Source: a virus
Strand: one strand, 5' to 3'
Virus record (IMG/VR): IMGVR_UViG_3300034082_004192
Span: 1 to 64,000 of that record
Length of the DNA: 64,000 nucleotides
Shown here: one piece after another, positions 34,103-42,774 of the stretch
Position numbering within the stretch: position 1 is the first letter of the stretch
Layout of the letters: each line of letters begins with the position of its first letter
The notes under the pieces: model-generated
Databases searched by the model: none
Told to the model about the DNA's origin: nothing
Seen by the model: the letters and a program-made list of their open reading frames with translations, nothing else
Program-made: the position numbers and the translations under genes

Positions 34103-36545
34103 ATGCTCCGCAGCTTTCGCAATCTGGATTGTCTAGAGAACATACCTTTGCTGTAAATTCACTAGGATCAAAATCCTTCATTTGCTCCATTTCTTTAGGT
34201 TTTTCTACTTCTTGAATTGATGCACTTGAAAGATCAATTCCAAGGCCCTTTAATGCTTGTGCTTTAGGCTTGACACGTAAGTAATACATACCTGTTTTAA
34301 GACCTAATTTCCAACCATACATATGAGCAGAAGACAATTTACTTGCAGTTGGTTCAGCCATAAACATATTCAATGATTGTGATTGATCAATAAAAAATGA
34401 ACGATCACGAGCCATTTCAAGAATAGACTTTCCCTTCATCTCCCAAACTGTCTTGTAAACTTCCTTGATGTCAGTTGGAATTTCAGGAATGTTTTGTACT
34501 GATCCATTCTCATTGAATAGCTTCAATCTAACATTGTCACTCCAGATACCCAAATTTACAAGATCTTCTACTAAATGCTTATTGATAACAGCATATTCAC
34601 CACTCAAAGTATTACGCTTATAGAGATTGGTAGTGAAAGGCTCAAAACATTCATTATTTCCAAGAATTTGAGCTGTTGAAGCTGTAGGCATTGGAGCAAC
34701 AAGAAGTGAATTTCTCAAACCAAATTGCTTGATTTCTTCTTTGAGCGTTGAAAAATCCCACATACCGGAAAGATCATTTTCAGTAAGTCCCCAGAGGTCA
34801 TATTGTAGTAAACCTTGAGATGCTGGAGATCCTTCAAAAGACGCATAAGAGCCATATTGCTTAGCCAAGTCCTTAGACGCAGTAAGAGCAGCAAAATAAA
34901 TTGTTTCAAAGATATCTTTGTTCAATTTTTTTGCTTCATCTGATTCGAAAGGTAAACCCATCATAACAAAGGTATCAGCCAAACCTTGAACACCTAAACC
35001 AATTGGACGATGCTTGTTATTTGAGTTCTTTGTTTCAGGAGTTGGGTAGAAATTTACATCAATAACTTGATTCAAATTAACTGTTGCTTGGTAAACAACT
35101 TCATATAAGAATTTGAAGTCATACTTGCGTAATTTCTTATCCTTCTCACGAACTTTACCAGATGGAATCATTACATACTTTGGCAATGCAACAGAAGCAA
35201 GATTACATACAGCAATCTCATCTTTATCTGTATATTCCAAAATTTCTGTACAGAGGTTTGAAGATTTGATTGTTCCAAGATTCTTCTGATTGCTCTTGTA
35301 ATTACACGCATCCTTATAAAGCATATAAGGAGTGCCGGTCTCAACCTGTGAATCAAGAATTTTTTCCCACAATTCACGAGCCTTAATTGTTTTGAGAGCT
35401 TTACCTTCAGACTCATACTTCTCAAAAAGTTCAGTAAAAGATTTCTTGTCCGGAGAATCATAAGCATCAATCAAGCCTGGAACTTGGTCAGGAGAGAATA
35501 AAGACCAATTACCATCAGCCTCAACACGCTTCATAAACAAGTCAGGAATCCACATAGCTAAGAACAAGTCTCTAGCACGTAATTCTTCCTTACCTTGGTT
35601 CTTACGAAGTTCAAGAAAGTCAAAGATATCACCGTGCCAAGGCTCAAGATAAACAGCAATTGAACCCTTACGCTTTCCACCACCCTGATCAACATAACGT
35701 GCAGTTTCATTGAACACCTTGAGCATTGGGATAATTCCATTAGAATATCCATTAGTACCCTTGATATAACTACCCTTAGCACGAATCTTGTGAATGTTGA
35801 TACCAATTCCACCAGCAGATTGAGAAATCAAAGCACAATCTGAAAGTGTCTTGTAGATGCCTGGAATACTGTCATCATCAATATCAAGCAAGAAACAAGA
35901 TGATAATTGAGGACGATTAGTTGAAGCGTTAAAAAGAGTTGGAGTAGCGTGAGTAAAAAGACCTTGAGAAAGCATATCGTAAGTCTTCTGAACCATCTCT
36001 AAATTTTCACGCCAAATACCAACGGCAACACGCATATAAAGATGTTGAGGTGTTTCAGCTGCCTCACCATCAATTTTGAGTAGATAAGATTTACGTAAAG
36101 TCATAAATCCAAAATAATCAAAATTGAAGTCTCTATCATGAACGATCATTCCATCAAGTTCTCGTGAATGCTTAACAATGACATCATAAACTTCATCAGA
36201 TATCATTCCAGCCTTTTCACCAGTCTTAGGATTAATGTATTCGTAAAGCTTCTTTGCAATTACAGAAAAATCTTTTTCAACATTTTTGTATAGAGCAGTG
36301 ATGGCAATACGAGCAGCCAATTTACCAAAGTCAGGATGAACAGTGACCATAGATGCAGCAGTCTCAGAACTAAGCTGATCAAGCTCAGTGCTAGAAACAC
36401 CATCATAAAGTCCAGATACAACTTTTGTGCTTACAATGTCTGGATCAACACGTTCATTTAAGCCATATGTAAGCTTCTTGATACGTGAGGAAATCTTTTC
36501 TAATTTTAGTGGTTCTCTTCCACCATTACGCTTGATAATATCCAT
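34101..36545 (-). CDS. nrdA: Ribonucleotide reductase class Ia large subunit (eukaryote-like)
   Basis: 814 residues, full length. N-terminal ATP-cone (IIKRNGGREPLKLEKISSRI), then the ten-stranded barrel with NRPQLSSCFLLDI, SAGGIGINIHKIRA, RYVDQGGGKRKGS, the active-site stretch NLCTEI...AVCNLAS, MPTASTAQILGN, and the swinging-arm cysteines at the very end (CSLDNPDCESCGA). By memory it matches the human and NCLDV R1 closely along its whole length, including the C-terminal CSL-x-N block, more than the E. coli type. It reduces ribonucleoside diphosphates with NrdB for phage DNA synthesis. It lies two bases after nrdB in an nrdB-nrdA operon ending at a terminator. Confidence 0.96.
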   Translation of the reverse strand: MDIIKRNGGREPLKLEKISSRIKKLTYGLNERVDPDIVSTKVVSGLYDGVSSTELDQLSSETAASMVTVHPDFGKLAARIAITALYKNVEKDFSVIAKKLYEYINPKTGEKAGMISDEVYDVIVKHSRELDGMIVHDRDFNFDYFGFMTLRKSYLLKIDGEAAETPQHLYMRVAVGIWRENLEMVQKTYDMLSQGLFTHATPTLFNASTNRPQLSSCFLLDIDDDSIPGIYKTLSDCALISQSAGGIGINIHKIRAKGSYIKGTNGYSNGIIPMLKVFNETARYVDQGGGKRKGSIAVYLEPWHGDIFDFLELRKNQGKEELRARDLFLAMWIPDLFMKRVEADGNWSLFSPDQVPGLIDAYDSPDKKSFTELFEKYESEGKALKTIKARELWEKILDSQVETGTPYMLYKDACNYKSNQKNLGTIKSSNLCTEILEYTDKDEIAVCNLASVALPKYVMIPSGKVREKDKKLRKYDFKFLYEVVYQATVNLNQVIDVNFYPTPETKNSNNKHRPIGLGVQGLADTFVMMGLPFESDEAKKLNKDIFETIYFAALTASKDLAKQYGSYASFEGSPASQGLLQYDLWGLTENDLSGMWDFSTLKEEIKQFGLRNSLLVAPMPTASTAQILGNNECFEPFTTNLYKRNTLSGEYAVINKHLVEDLVNLGIWSDNVRLKLFNENGSVQNIPEIPTDIKEVYKTVWEMKGKSILEMARDRSFFIDQSQSLNMFMAEPTASKLSSAHMYGWKLGLKTGMYYLRVKPKAQALKGLGIDLSSASIQEVEKPKEMEQMKDFDPSEFTAKVCSLDNPDCESCGA

Positions 36546-36547
36546 GA

Positions 36548-37504
36548 CTAAAAGTCCTCATCAAATGAAATTTGCTCTTGAACTTCACCAACCCCACTCT
36601 TTACATAGTCAGCAACACGCTTCTCAAAGAAGTTGGTCTTGTTCTGCAAAGCAATATTAGCCATAAAGTCAAAAGGATTATCTGTATTATAGACTTTTCC
36701 TACGCCCAAATCCATCAACAGACGATCAGAAACATACTCTAAATACTGTTTCATCAATTCAGAATTCATACCAATCAAAGATACTGGCAATGCTTCAGTA
36801 ATAAATTCTTTCTCAATCACAAGAGCAGAATCAATAATCTCAAGGATACGTTCACGGGAAAGCTTATTCTCGATATGGTTCTTGTATAGATGAACTGCGA
36901 AATCTGTATGCAATCCTTCATCACGAGAAATCAATTCGTTCGAGAATGAAAGACCAGGCATCAAACCACGCTTCTTGAGCCAGAAAATTGAACAGAAAGA
37001 TCCAGAAAAGAAAATTCCCTCAACAGCAGCAAAAGCGATAAGACGCTCTACAAAAGATTCAGATCCAATCCACTTGAGAGCCCATTCTGCTTTCTTTTGC
37101 ACGGCAGGAACAGTATCAATTGCGTTGAAAAGATGATTTTGCTCTTCTTTATCTTTGATGTATGTGTCAATAAGAAGGGAGTATGTCTCGGAGTGGATAT
37201 TCTCCATCATAATTTGGAAACCATAGAAAAATTTAGCTTCTGTATACTGTACTTCAGCAACAAAATTCTCTGCTAAATTTTCATTAACAATACCATCAGA
37301 TGCAGCAAAGAATGCCAAAACGTGCTTGACAAAATGCTGTTCTCCTTCATTTAGCTTTTCCCAATCAGTGTGGTCTTGTGCTAAATCAATTTCTTCAGCA
37401 GTCCAGAAGACCTGCTGTGCTTTCTTGTAATAATCCCAAATGTCGTGATGTTCAATTGGGAATAAAACGAAACGATTTTTATTCTCTTGAAGTATTTTTT
37501 CCAT
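36548..37504 (-). CDS. nrdB: Ribonucleotide reductase class Ia small subunit (eukaryote-like)
   Basis: 318 residues. The di-iron ligands are in [33 protein letters not shown] and [10 protein letters not shown], and the radical tyrosine is likely in the SETYSLL segment. Landmarks [29 protein letters not shown] and FFEKRVADY read like the eukaryotic R2 protein almost word for word, as with the partner NrdA. The C-terminal tail ([12 protein letters not shown]) should dock on NrdA. It is the first gene of the nrd pair, preceded by a hairpin terminator at 37517. Confidence 0.96.
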   Translation of the reverse strand: MEKILQENKNRFVLFPIEHHDIWDYYKKAQQVFWTAEEIDLAQDHTDWEKLNEGEQHFVKHVLAFFAASDGIVNENLAENFVAEVQYTEAKFFYGFQIMMENIHSETYSLLIDTYIKDKEEQNHLFNAIDTVPAVQKKAEWALKWIGSESFVERLIAFAAVEGIFFSGSFCSIFWLKKRGLMPGLSFSNELISRDEGLHTDFAVHLYKNHIENKLSRERILEIIDSALVIEKEFITEALPVSLIGMNSELMKQYLEYVSDRLLMDLGVGKVYNTDNPFDFMANIALQNKTNFFEKRVADYVKSGVGEVQEQISFDEDF

Positions 37505-37516
37505 ATTTTTGACAAT

Positions 37517-37552
37517 AAAAAATATCTGAAAGAAATCAATCAGATATTTTTT
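37517..37552 (-). terminator. Hairpin terminator before nrdB
   Basis: A 13-base-pair stem (core ATATCTGA/TCAGATAT) with six A pairing six T ends in a T-rich run on the minus strand. It lies between the 147-residue gene and nrdB, so it would end or attenuate transcription from upstream. Confidence 0.8.
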
Positions 37553-37579
37553 ATCCCTTCCTTTAATTAGTATGAGGTA

Positions 37580-38023
37580 TTAATTGTAATTCTGCAACTC
37601 GAACGGGTCCAAATTTTTAAGCTTTTTGATTAGTTCTTCTAGCCTCTTTTTATATAATCTGTTCGCAATAATATAATCTAACAATCTTTCTTGAACTACA
37701 GATTTATCTAAGTCTTTTTCATCAAGCGAATCAATAATTTCATCAACTTTCTTTAGAAAAGCTGTGTCTAAAACCAATTGAGCTTGTGGATTATCTGCCC
37801 TAAAACCAGATGGATGTATATCTAATGATGACAGAACAATGGCTGGATTTAAGTTCCTGGACTCTTCAATAAGATTTGTCCAGGAGTGATATTTGCTGAC
37901 TATATTATTCTCTTTTGGCGAAACAAATTCCTCAACAGAAATGTTAATAATTCCGTTGTTTTTCTTAGCAAAGTAGTCTGATAAAAATTGTCTTTTTTGC
38001 TCCAACCAGCTATTTTTTCTCAT
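37580..38023 (-). CDS. Unknown small helical protein
   Basis: 147 residues, Lys/Leu/Asn-rich. The N-terminal part has EQKRQFLSDYFAKKN, a turn and VEEFVSPKENN, then LNPAIVLSSLDIHPSGFR, and the last 45 residues are a charged coiled-coil-like helix (IIANRLYKKRLEELIKKLKNL). No recognised domain or cysteines. It directly follows the SpoVS-like gene (two-base gap), and both come after the zinc-containing sigma-like gene, so these three probably form one operon ending at the terminator at 37517. It could be an accessory transcription protein by association only. Confidence 0.5.
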   Translation of the reverse strand: MRKNSWLEQKRQFLSDYFAKKNNGIINISVEEFVSPKENNIVSKYHSWTNLIEESRNLNPAIVLSSLDIHPSGFRADNPQAQLVLDTAFLKKVDEIIDSLDEKDLDKSVVQERLLDYIIANRLYKKRLEELIKKLKNLDPFELQNYN

Positions 38024-38025
38024 TT

Positions 38026-38412
38026 TTACAATGCAAACTTGATATCAATCGCAAAAATACGTGTTGAAATTCCTTTAGTCTTCTTGCCAGCCACTTCAGC
38101 ATTGTATTCTGATTGACGGCAAATAAGAACAGATCCATTTGTGAGACTTTCAATTTCTCTTGAAGCTAGTCTAAACGCTGTCATAACTGAACTCATAGCA
38201 GTAGGTCCGACAGATAATACTCTAACATATTCATGGTCTTTCAAAACATGCAAAATACTACGACTCAAGCCTACTGGATCTGTAGGTCTTCTTGTTGGAT
38301 CTTCTGCATTTGGATCTCCACCTCTTGCTTTTAAAATCCTTGGATCATTTGTCTTATTCTTCGACTTATCATTTGTGGCAATAGTGCTCACAGGTTCATC
38401 AAGCTTGTCCAT
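38026..38412 (-). CDS. SpoVS-like (Alba-fold) protein
   Basis: 128 residues. After a disordered 45-residue lead, VGLSRSILHVLKDHEYVRVLSVGPTAMSSVMTAFRLASREI aligns by pattern with the SpoVS core (SP-x-x-VA-x-AI, then A-IG-x-x-A-x-x-x-x-KA-x-A-x-A). The finish KGISTRIFAIDIKF matches its end. SpoVS proteins of Bacillus and other bacteria are small Alba-like nucleic-acid-binding or regulatory proteins. In a phage a chromatin- or RNA-binding role is plausible, but it is inference. Gly of SVGPTAM and the alternating hydrophobics support the fold. It lies between the zinc sigma-like gene and a small helical gene. Confidence 0.6.
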   Translation of the reverse strand: MDKLDEPVSTIATNDKSKNKTNDPRILKARGGDPNAEDPTRRPTDPVGLSRSILHVLKDHEYVRVLSVGPTAMSSVMTAFRLASREIESLTNGSVLICRQSEYNAEVAGKKTKGISTRIFAIDIKFAL

Positions 38413-38414
38413 TT

Positions 38415-39389
38415 TTAATTTTCCTCAATTCCAATCAAAGACATTTTCGTCTTTATATTTTCTACAGCTTTATTGAATTCTGAAGCTGTACAACCATACA
38501 TTTTAGAGTCATATTTGAGTTTTGATGAACCATTCAAAATAGTAGTAATAATTTTATTTTCAACATCATTTAAAGATAAACTTAGCAAATTATTTACTTT
38601 ATTATCATCTTTTAAACTATCGTAATAACAAACATCTTCACTATCATCTTCTTCCGACATATATACGCTTAAGGCTCTTGGTGAAACTGTTTGATAGTCT
38701 GGATAAAGTTCATTGAATTTCTGAAAAAGCATAGATGAGTGCTTTGATAAAATATGCTTTTTGATAATTGCTGTTCTTTGAATTATCATACATTTTTCGC
38801 AGCATCCATCTTTTTTATCTTCACAATCTTCTAAGCATTCATAAGATCTTGGCATTTTATGAGACTTGCAAAAATTACATCTTTCAAGCTCTTCTAAAAC
38901 TATACCCGTGTTTCTTAAATGGTCCCAAAGAATATGGTGATGATGTAACAAAATATGTGTGGAAAGAGGGTTCACCCACTTATCACAAATTGGACATTTT
39001 TGTGATGGATTTCTCTTACCAGCATTATCAGCTTTTACTAAGTTGATATAATTGTGCTGTAAAGCTCCAATAAAATAGTTTTTGAATTCCCCACTTCCTC
39101 CATAACGAGATACTTTTCTCGTATTGCGGGGTTTCCAATTTGATAAGACATTACAGAAAATCTTTATATAATCTGATGCAAAGTCTTCTTGTGAATCATA
39201 CAAATAATGGTATTGATTCCACCATTCTTGCATGTGTAAATAAGGCGGATAAAGTTTACATACTTCTTTGTAATTGCGATCTATCCGCCATTTGTTTCCA
39301 GTCAATAAAGCTTCTTGGTATTTTAGAATTGCCTTTTCTAAATTTTCTTGAGTCCTTATCTTTGCTTGTTTTGTAATATCCTCGTTCAC
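38415..39389 (-). CDS. Zinc-containing sigma-factor-like protein
   Basis: 324 residues from a GTG start at 39389 with GAGGGA upstream. Residues 60-125 resemble sigma region 2: YDSQEDFASDYIKIFCNVLSNWKP and a segment EFKNYFIGALQHNYINLVKAD, followed by RNPSQK. A zinc-rich insertion follows (CPIC...THILLHHHH, CNFC, CLEDC, CCEKC; about residues 130-215). The C-terminal 60 residues (SLSLNDVENKIITTILNG, KYDSKMYGCTASEFNKAVENI) could be region 4 with a helix-turn-helix. I read it as a divergent late sigma or RNA-polymerase-binding factor with an inserted zinc domain. A DNA-binding zinc protein of another kind is possible. It heads a small operon with the SpoVS-like gene. Confidence 0.45.
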   Translation of the reverse strand: MNEDITKQAKIRTQENLEKAILKYQEALLTGNKWRIDRNYKEVCKLYPPYLHMQEWWNQYHYLYDSQEDFASDYIKIFCNVLSNWKPRNTRKVSRYGGSGEFKNYFIGALQHNYINLVKADNAGKRNPSQKCPICDKWVNPLSTHILLHHHHILWDHLRNTGIVLEELERCNFCKSHKMPRSYECLEDCEDKKDGCCEKCMIIQRTAIIKKHILSKHSSMLFQKFNELYPDYQTVSPRALSVYMSEEDDSEDVCYYDSLKDDNKVNNLLSLSLNDVENKIITTILNGSSKLKYDSKMYGCTASEFNKAVENIKTKMSLIGIEEN

Positions 39390-39442
39390 TTAAGATCCCT
39401 CGTTGATATTACAATTATAGTGATGTTTTTAAAAATTAGAAA

Positions 39443-41236
39443 TCAACTGGAAGCTTTTATATCCTCAAGAATCATAACTAAGTTATTATTTCCAGACCAG
39501 TTATCAATTTCAACAGTATAAACTACGTCTACTTTGTCACCAGGTTTGTATTCATTGCAAATATATCCTCGCCTCCAAGCATTAGCAGCTACCCAAGTTT
39601 TTTCACCATTGGATAATTTAAGTTTTGCATGCTTACCTTGAGTCAACGATTTTACGTCCACAATTGTCAAGTTTTTTGATATAAAAATGGGAGTGTGATT
39701 CATACTGCCAAAAGGAGATATCTTTGACAAATGAGCATATGTTTTGATGTTTAGTTCACCAAAAGGCATACGAGCATCAATTTCTATAATTTTCTCACTG
39801 CTTGGTTCACCTAATTTGTCTTGAGCATAATTATTTAATGCTTCTCTCATTGCTGGAATATTCTTTATAGGAAGTTCAAAACCAGCAGCAAAAGCATGAC
39901 CCCCGCAAACAGTACTGCCATCTGCTCTTTTCTTGAATAATTTCCAAGCTTCTTCTGACTTGAGAGCATCCAAGATATTAAAATCACGAGTAGAACGACA
40001 AGAACCTTTAGCATATCCATCTTTCTTAAACGAACAAACCAAAGTAGGCTTGTTGTACATTTCTGCAATTTTACCAGCAATAAGACCAATCAATCCTGGG
40101 TGCCAATCTTCTTCACCCAAAATCAATATATGTTCTTTCTCTAAATCAAAATTTCTCTCAACAAAATCTATTGCTTGTTGAGTTGCTTTCTCTTGCTGCT
40201 CTTGTCTCTTAGTATTAGCATTGTTCATCTGCTTGGCAAGATTAGCTGCTGTAATGTCATCTTTAGACAGCATCAAGGATAAAGCAGTACCAGCATCAGC
40301 AAGTCTACCTATAGCATTGATTCTTGGACCAATTTGAAATCCAATTGTAGTGGGAGTAACTTCTTTCACACCAGCAATACGTAGAAGCTCCTTGATACCA
40401 GGCTTATTGCTGTTAGAAAGAATCGAACAACCATAATTTACAATAACTCTGTTCTCATCAATCATTGGAGCAACGTCAGCTACTGTTCCCAATGCAGCAA
40501 ATTCAATAAGTTCATCTACATATTCAAAAACATTAAGCTTACGATAACGAGCCAAGCCAAGCATTAGCTTAAAAGCAATTCCACAACCAGCCAAGTAATC
40601 AAATGGATATCTCTCAAAATTATCTTTCTTATAGGACTTGAAATGTTCACCTGGATAAAAAGGATCATCTCTGTTTGGGTTTACAACTGCCATTGCATCA
40701 GGCAAAGATCCATCTTCACTAGGATGATGGTGATCAGTAATAATTAAGTCAAGATTTTTTTCTTTTGCATATGCTCCAGTTTCAAACGCTACAATTCCGC
40801 AGTCAACACTCATCAGTAGAGTTGCTCCAGATGCTAAGGCTTGATCAACTGAATGAATCTTGATGTCATATCCATCTTCCATTCTATGAGGAACTTTGTA
40901 ATCTATATTTGCTCCCATTTTCTGGAGAGCAGTAACAACAATAGCTGTAGAAGTAATTCCATCTACGTCATAATCTCCCCATACAAATATTTTCTCTCCT
41001 GAGTCAATAGCTTTACTGATACGTTCAATTGCAATATCAGCATCAGGAAGAGACATGGGATTATGTAGTTTATTAATTTTCAAGTCTAAGAATTGTTCAG
41101 CTTTATCTATTGAATCAATTCCACGAGTCATCATAACTTGAGCAACTGGGATAGGTATTTCTAAATCGTATGCAAGTTCTTTGACATCTTGCATACTACA
41201 TTCTCTCATTTTCCAAATTGTTTCGATTCTATCCAT
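39443..41236 (-). CDS. recJ: RecJ single-strand DNA 5'-3' exonuclease
   Basis: 597 residues from ATG 41236; the longer frame overlaps the primase gene by 47 bases. DHH phosphoesterase motifs: VWGDYDVDGITSTA, SVDCGI, IITDHH, and the DHHA1 motif CGGHAFAAGFEL; also GPRINAIGRL, diagnostic of RecJ. An OB-like C-terminal domain follows (TIVDVKSLTQGKHAKLKL). It degrades single-stranded DNA in recombination and repair. It probably cooperates with RecA, SbcCD and SSB encoded nearby. Its start overlaps the stop of the primase-core gene. Confidence 0.95.
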   Translation of the reverse strand: MDRIETIWKMRECSMQDVKELAYDLEIPIPVAQVMMTRGIDSIDKAEQFLDLKINKLHNPMSLPDADIAIERISKAIDSGEKIFVWGDYDVDGITSTAIVVTALQKMGANIDYKVPHRMEDGYDIKIHSVDQALASGATLLMSVDCGIVAFETGAYAKEKNLDLIITDHHHPSEDGSLPDAMAVVNPNRDDPFYPGEHFKSYKKDNFERYPFDYLAGCGIAFKLMLGLARYRKLNVFEYVDELIEFAALGTVADVAPMIDENRVIVNYGCSILSNSNKPGIKELLRIAGVKEVTPTTIGFQIGPRINAIGRLADAGTALSLMLSKDDITAANLAKQMNNANTKRQEQQEKATQQAIDFVERNFDLEKEHILILGEEDWHPGLIGLIAGKIAEMYNKPTLVCSFKKDGYAKGSCRSTRDFNILDALKSEEAWKLFKKRADGSTVCGGHAFAAGFELPIKNIPAMREALNNYAQDKLGEPSSEKIIEIDARMPFGELNIKTYAHLSKISPFGSMNHTPIFISKNLTIVDVKSLTQGKHAKLKLSNGEKTWVAANAWRRGYICNEYKPGDKVDVVYTVEIDNWSGNNNLVMILEDIKASS

Positions 41237-41993
41237 TATTAGCCCCAATATATAAAGTTTTCTTACCAGATTCAATCATTTTTTGAATAGTTTCATCCAA
41301 GAATGAAACTTCAAATTTTTGCGCAAAGTCATCAGGATCCATACCAAGAGGAAGAAATAATCTCAAAGCATTCAGGCCTAATTCTTCAATTTTATTAATT
41401 ACTTTTTCAGATGCAATTTTTCCAGCATCATCGGCATCCATTACAACAACAAGATTATCACAGTATCTGGATGCTAAGGCAACTTGATGATCAGATATAG
41501 CAGTTCCGCAAAGGGCAACAGTATTTTCCAATCCATTGTCATAGAAAGAATAAACGTCAAAATATCCTTCTGTCAATATAAGATAATTCTTTTGACGTGC
41601 CATTGTTTTAGCGATATCGAGAAAGAATAAATTTTTATTCTTTTGATAAGGTTCGTTTATCCATTTGCCTTTTGACCATTTGTTTATTTTGTCAGCACAC
41701 CTAGCTGGTTCATGTCCGTAAAGGTCCCAAAAAGCTTGAACAGTTTGATCTTTTAATTCTGGGATTTGCCTACCAGCAAGAGCAATAAAATTTCCATGAA
41801 CGTCTTTAATAGGAACAATTAATCTGCCTTTTAGTAATGAAAATTCGTATCTGGAGTATGAAGGGCAAAATGCTACTAAATTGTTTTCTATTATCTTTTT
41901 TGAAAGATTTCTAGTTTTAAAATATTCTTGAACAACTTTGTTTTCATTGTAGTTGCGTAGAAATTGATTGTAGTTCAATTCAAAGCTGTTCAT
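41229..41993 (-). CDS. DNA primase catalytic core (DnaG TOPRIM), without zinc domain
   Basis: 254 residues. The N-terminal part (YFKTRNLSKKIIENN, then FSLLKGRLIVPIKDVHGNFIALAGRQI) is the DnaG RNA-polymerase-core basic subdomain. TOPRIM follows with LILTEGYFDVYSF (Glu), DNLVVVMDADDAGK (Asp-x-Asp) and PLGMDPDDF. The CHC2 zinc domain usual at the N-terminus and the helicase-binding C-terminal domain are missing. A separate CHC2 gene lies about 10 kb away at 51040, so the primase appears to be split. No Shine-Dalgarno; an extended -10 promoter at 42000-42027 would start the RNA at or near the ATG. It synthesises RNA primers for lagging-strand replication. Confidence 0.85.
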   Translation of the reverse strand: MNSFELNYNQFLRNYNENKVVQEYFKTRNLSKKIIENNLVAFCPSYSRYEFSLLKGRLIVPIKDVHGNFIALAGRQIPELKDQTVQAFWDLYGHEPARCADKINKWSKGKWINEPYQKNKNLFFLDIAKTMARQKNYLILTEGYFDVYSFYDNGLENTVALCGTAISDHQVALASRYCDNLVVVMDADDAGKIASEKVINKIEELGLNALRLFLPLGMDPDDFAQKFEVSFLDETIQKMIESGKKTLYIGANNG

Positions 41994-41999
41994 CAGTAA

Positions 42000-42027
42000 A
42001 TTGTATCATTAAAGGAAAGAAAAGCAA
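42000..42027 (-). promoter_or_regulatory. Sigma-70-type promoter with extended -10 for primase-recJ genes
   Basis: On the minus strand TTGCTT (42022-42027) and TACAAT (42000-42005) are separated by 16 bases, with TG one base before the -10. The expected start point is at or within a base or two of the ATG at 41993, and there is no Shine-Dalgarno sequence, which suggests leaderless translation. Confidence 0.5.
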
Positions 42028-42069
42028 TTTGTAGGAAAAATATTGTAGTTTTCCCCAAAGGATAGATAA

Positions 42070-42774
42070 ATGAATAAATTTCAAAAATTATCTCAATTAA
42101 GTAAAGACATAGAATTATTAGAGAATGCTGGCAAAATTAAAGCAGCAGAAGTTCTTCATAAAAAGTTTATCAGAGAAGCTCAATATGCAATGCCTCAGAT
42201 GATGTCAATGATGCCTCAGATGATGCCAATGATGCCTCAAATGATGCCAATGATGCCTCAAATGATGGCAAGACCAACAATCGCTCCAACAGCTCTAGCC
42301 AGACCAGTTGTCACACCTGCACCAATGCCTATAGCCCAACCAAGAACAACTCCTGTTCAAACAATAGGTACACCAAATCCAGGAGTTAGTCCAGCACCAA
42401 CTCCTGCTCCTAAACCCGTCCCAAGTCCAGGCAATATGAAGATAGCTCCAGAACCTTCACCAGCACCACCTCCGCCACCTTCTGGACAAACAACACCACC
42501 AAAGCCAACACCCACAGAAGGTGGAAATTATGGAATGATTCCTGGACCTGGCGGTAAAACAATTTTTACTGACCCTGGTACTGGAAATGCAGTAGATCCC
42601 CCTGGCAGCCAAGATTTGTTTGATACCTTTTACGGCCAATTGCAAGATGCTAACAGATATCCAGAACCTCACAGAAGTCAATATTTACAGTTCTTACGTG
42701 GCAAAATTAATGATAATAAAAAGAAATTAGGCGATAGACTGTTTGGCAGTTTATTTGATGTGTATTTAAGATAA
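42070..42774 (+). CDS. Tagged Met/Pro-repeat protein (paralogous N-terminal module)
   Basis: 234 residues on the plus strand with AAAGGA before the start. Residues 1-38 are the module FQKLSQLSKDIELLENAGK...AAEVLHKKFIREAQ, nearly identical in pattern to the next gene. Four seven-residue repeats of MPQMM-x-M type follow (residues about 41-68), then a long Pro/Ala/Thr-rich disordered region (to about 170) and a C-terminal helical domain (YLQFLRGKINDNKKKL...FGSLFDVYLR). No catalytic motif. The module may be a capsid-targeting or maturation signal; the proline-rich middle suggests a spacer or filament. The stop overlaps the start of the paralogue (TAATG). Confidence 0.6.
   Translation: MNKFQKLSQLSKDIELLENAGKIKAAEVLHKKFIREAQYAMPQMMSMMPQMMPMMPQMMPMMPQMMARPTIAPTALARPVVTPAPMPIAQPRTTPVQTIGTPNPGVSPAPTPAPKPVPSPGNMKIAPEPSPAPPPPPSGQTTPPKPTPTEGGNYGMIPGPGGKTIFTDPGTGNAVDPPGSQDLFDTFYGQLQDANRYPEPHRSQYLQFLRGKINDNKKKLGDRLFGSLFDVYLR
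42190..42273 (+). repeat. Four tandem 21-base coding repeats (MPQMMxM)
   Basis: Four adjoining 21-base units starting ATGCCTCA, each differing at a few positions, encode MPQMMSM, MPQMMPM, MPQMMPM and MPQMMAR inside the 234-residue plus-strand gene. Such in-frame tandem units can expand or contract without breaking the gene. Confidence 0.85.

Noticed and set aside
42190-42273. Possible CRISPR-like repeat array
   Set aside because: The 21-base units are directly adjacent without spacers and lie in frame inside a gene, so they are protein-coding tandem repeats.
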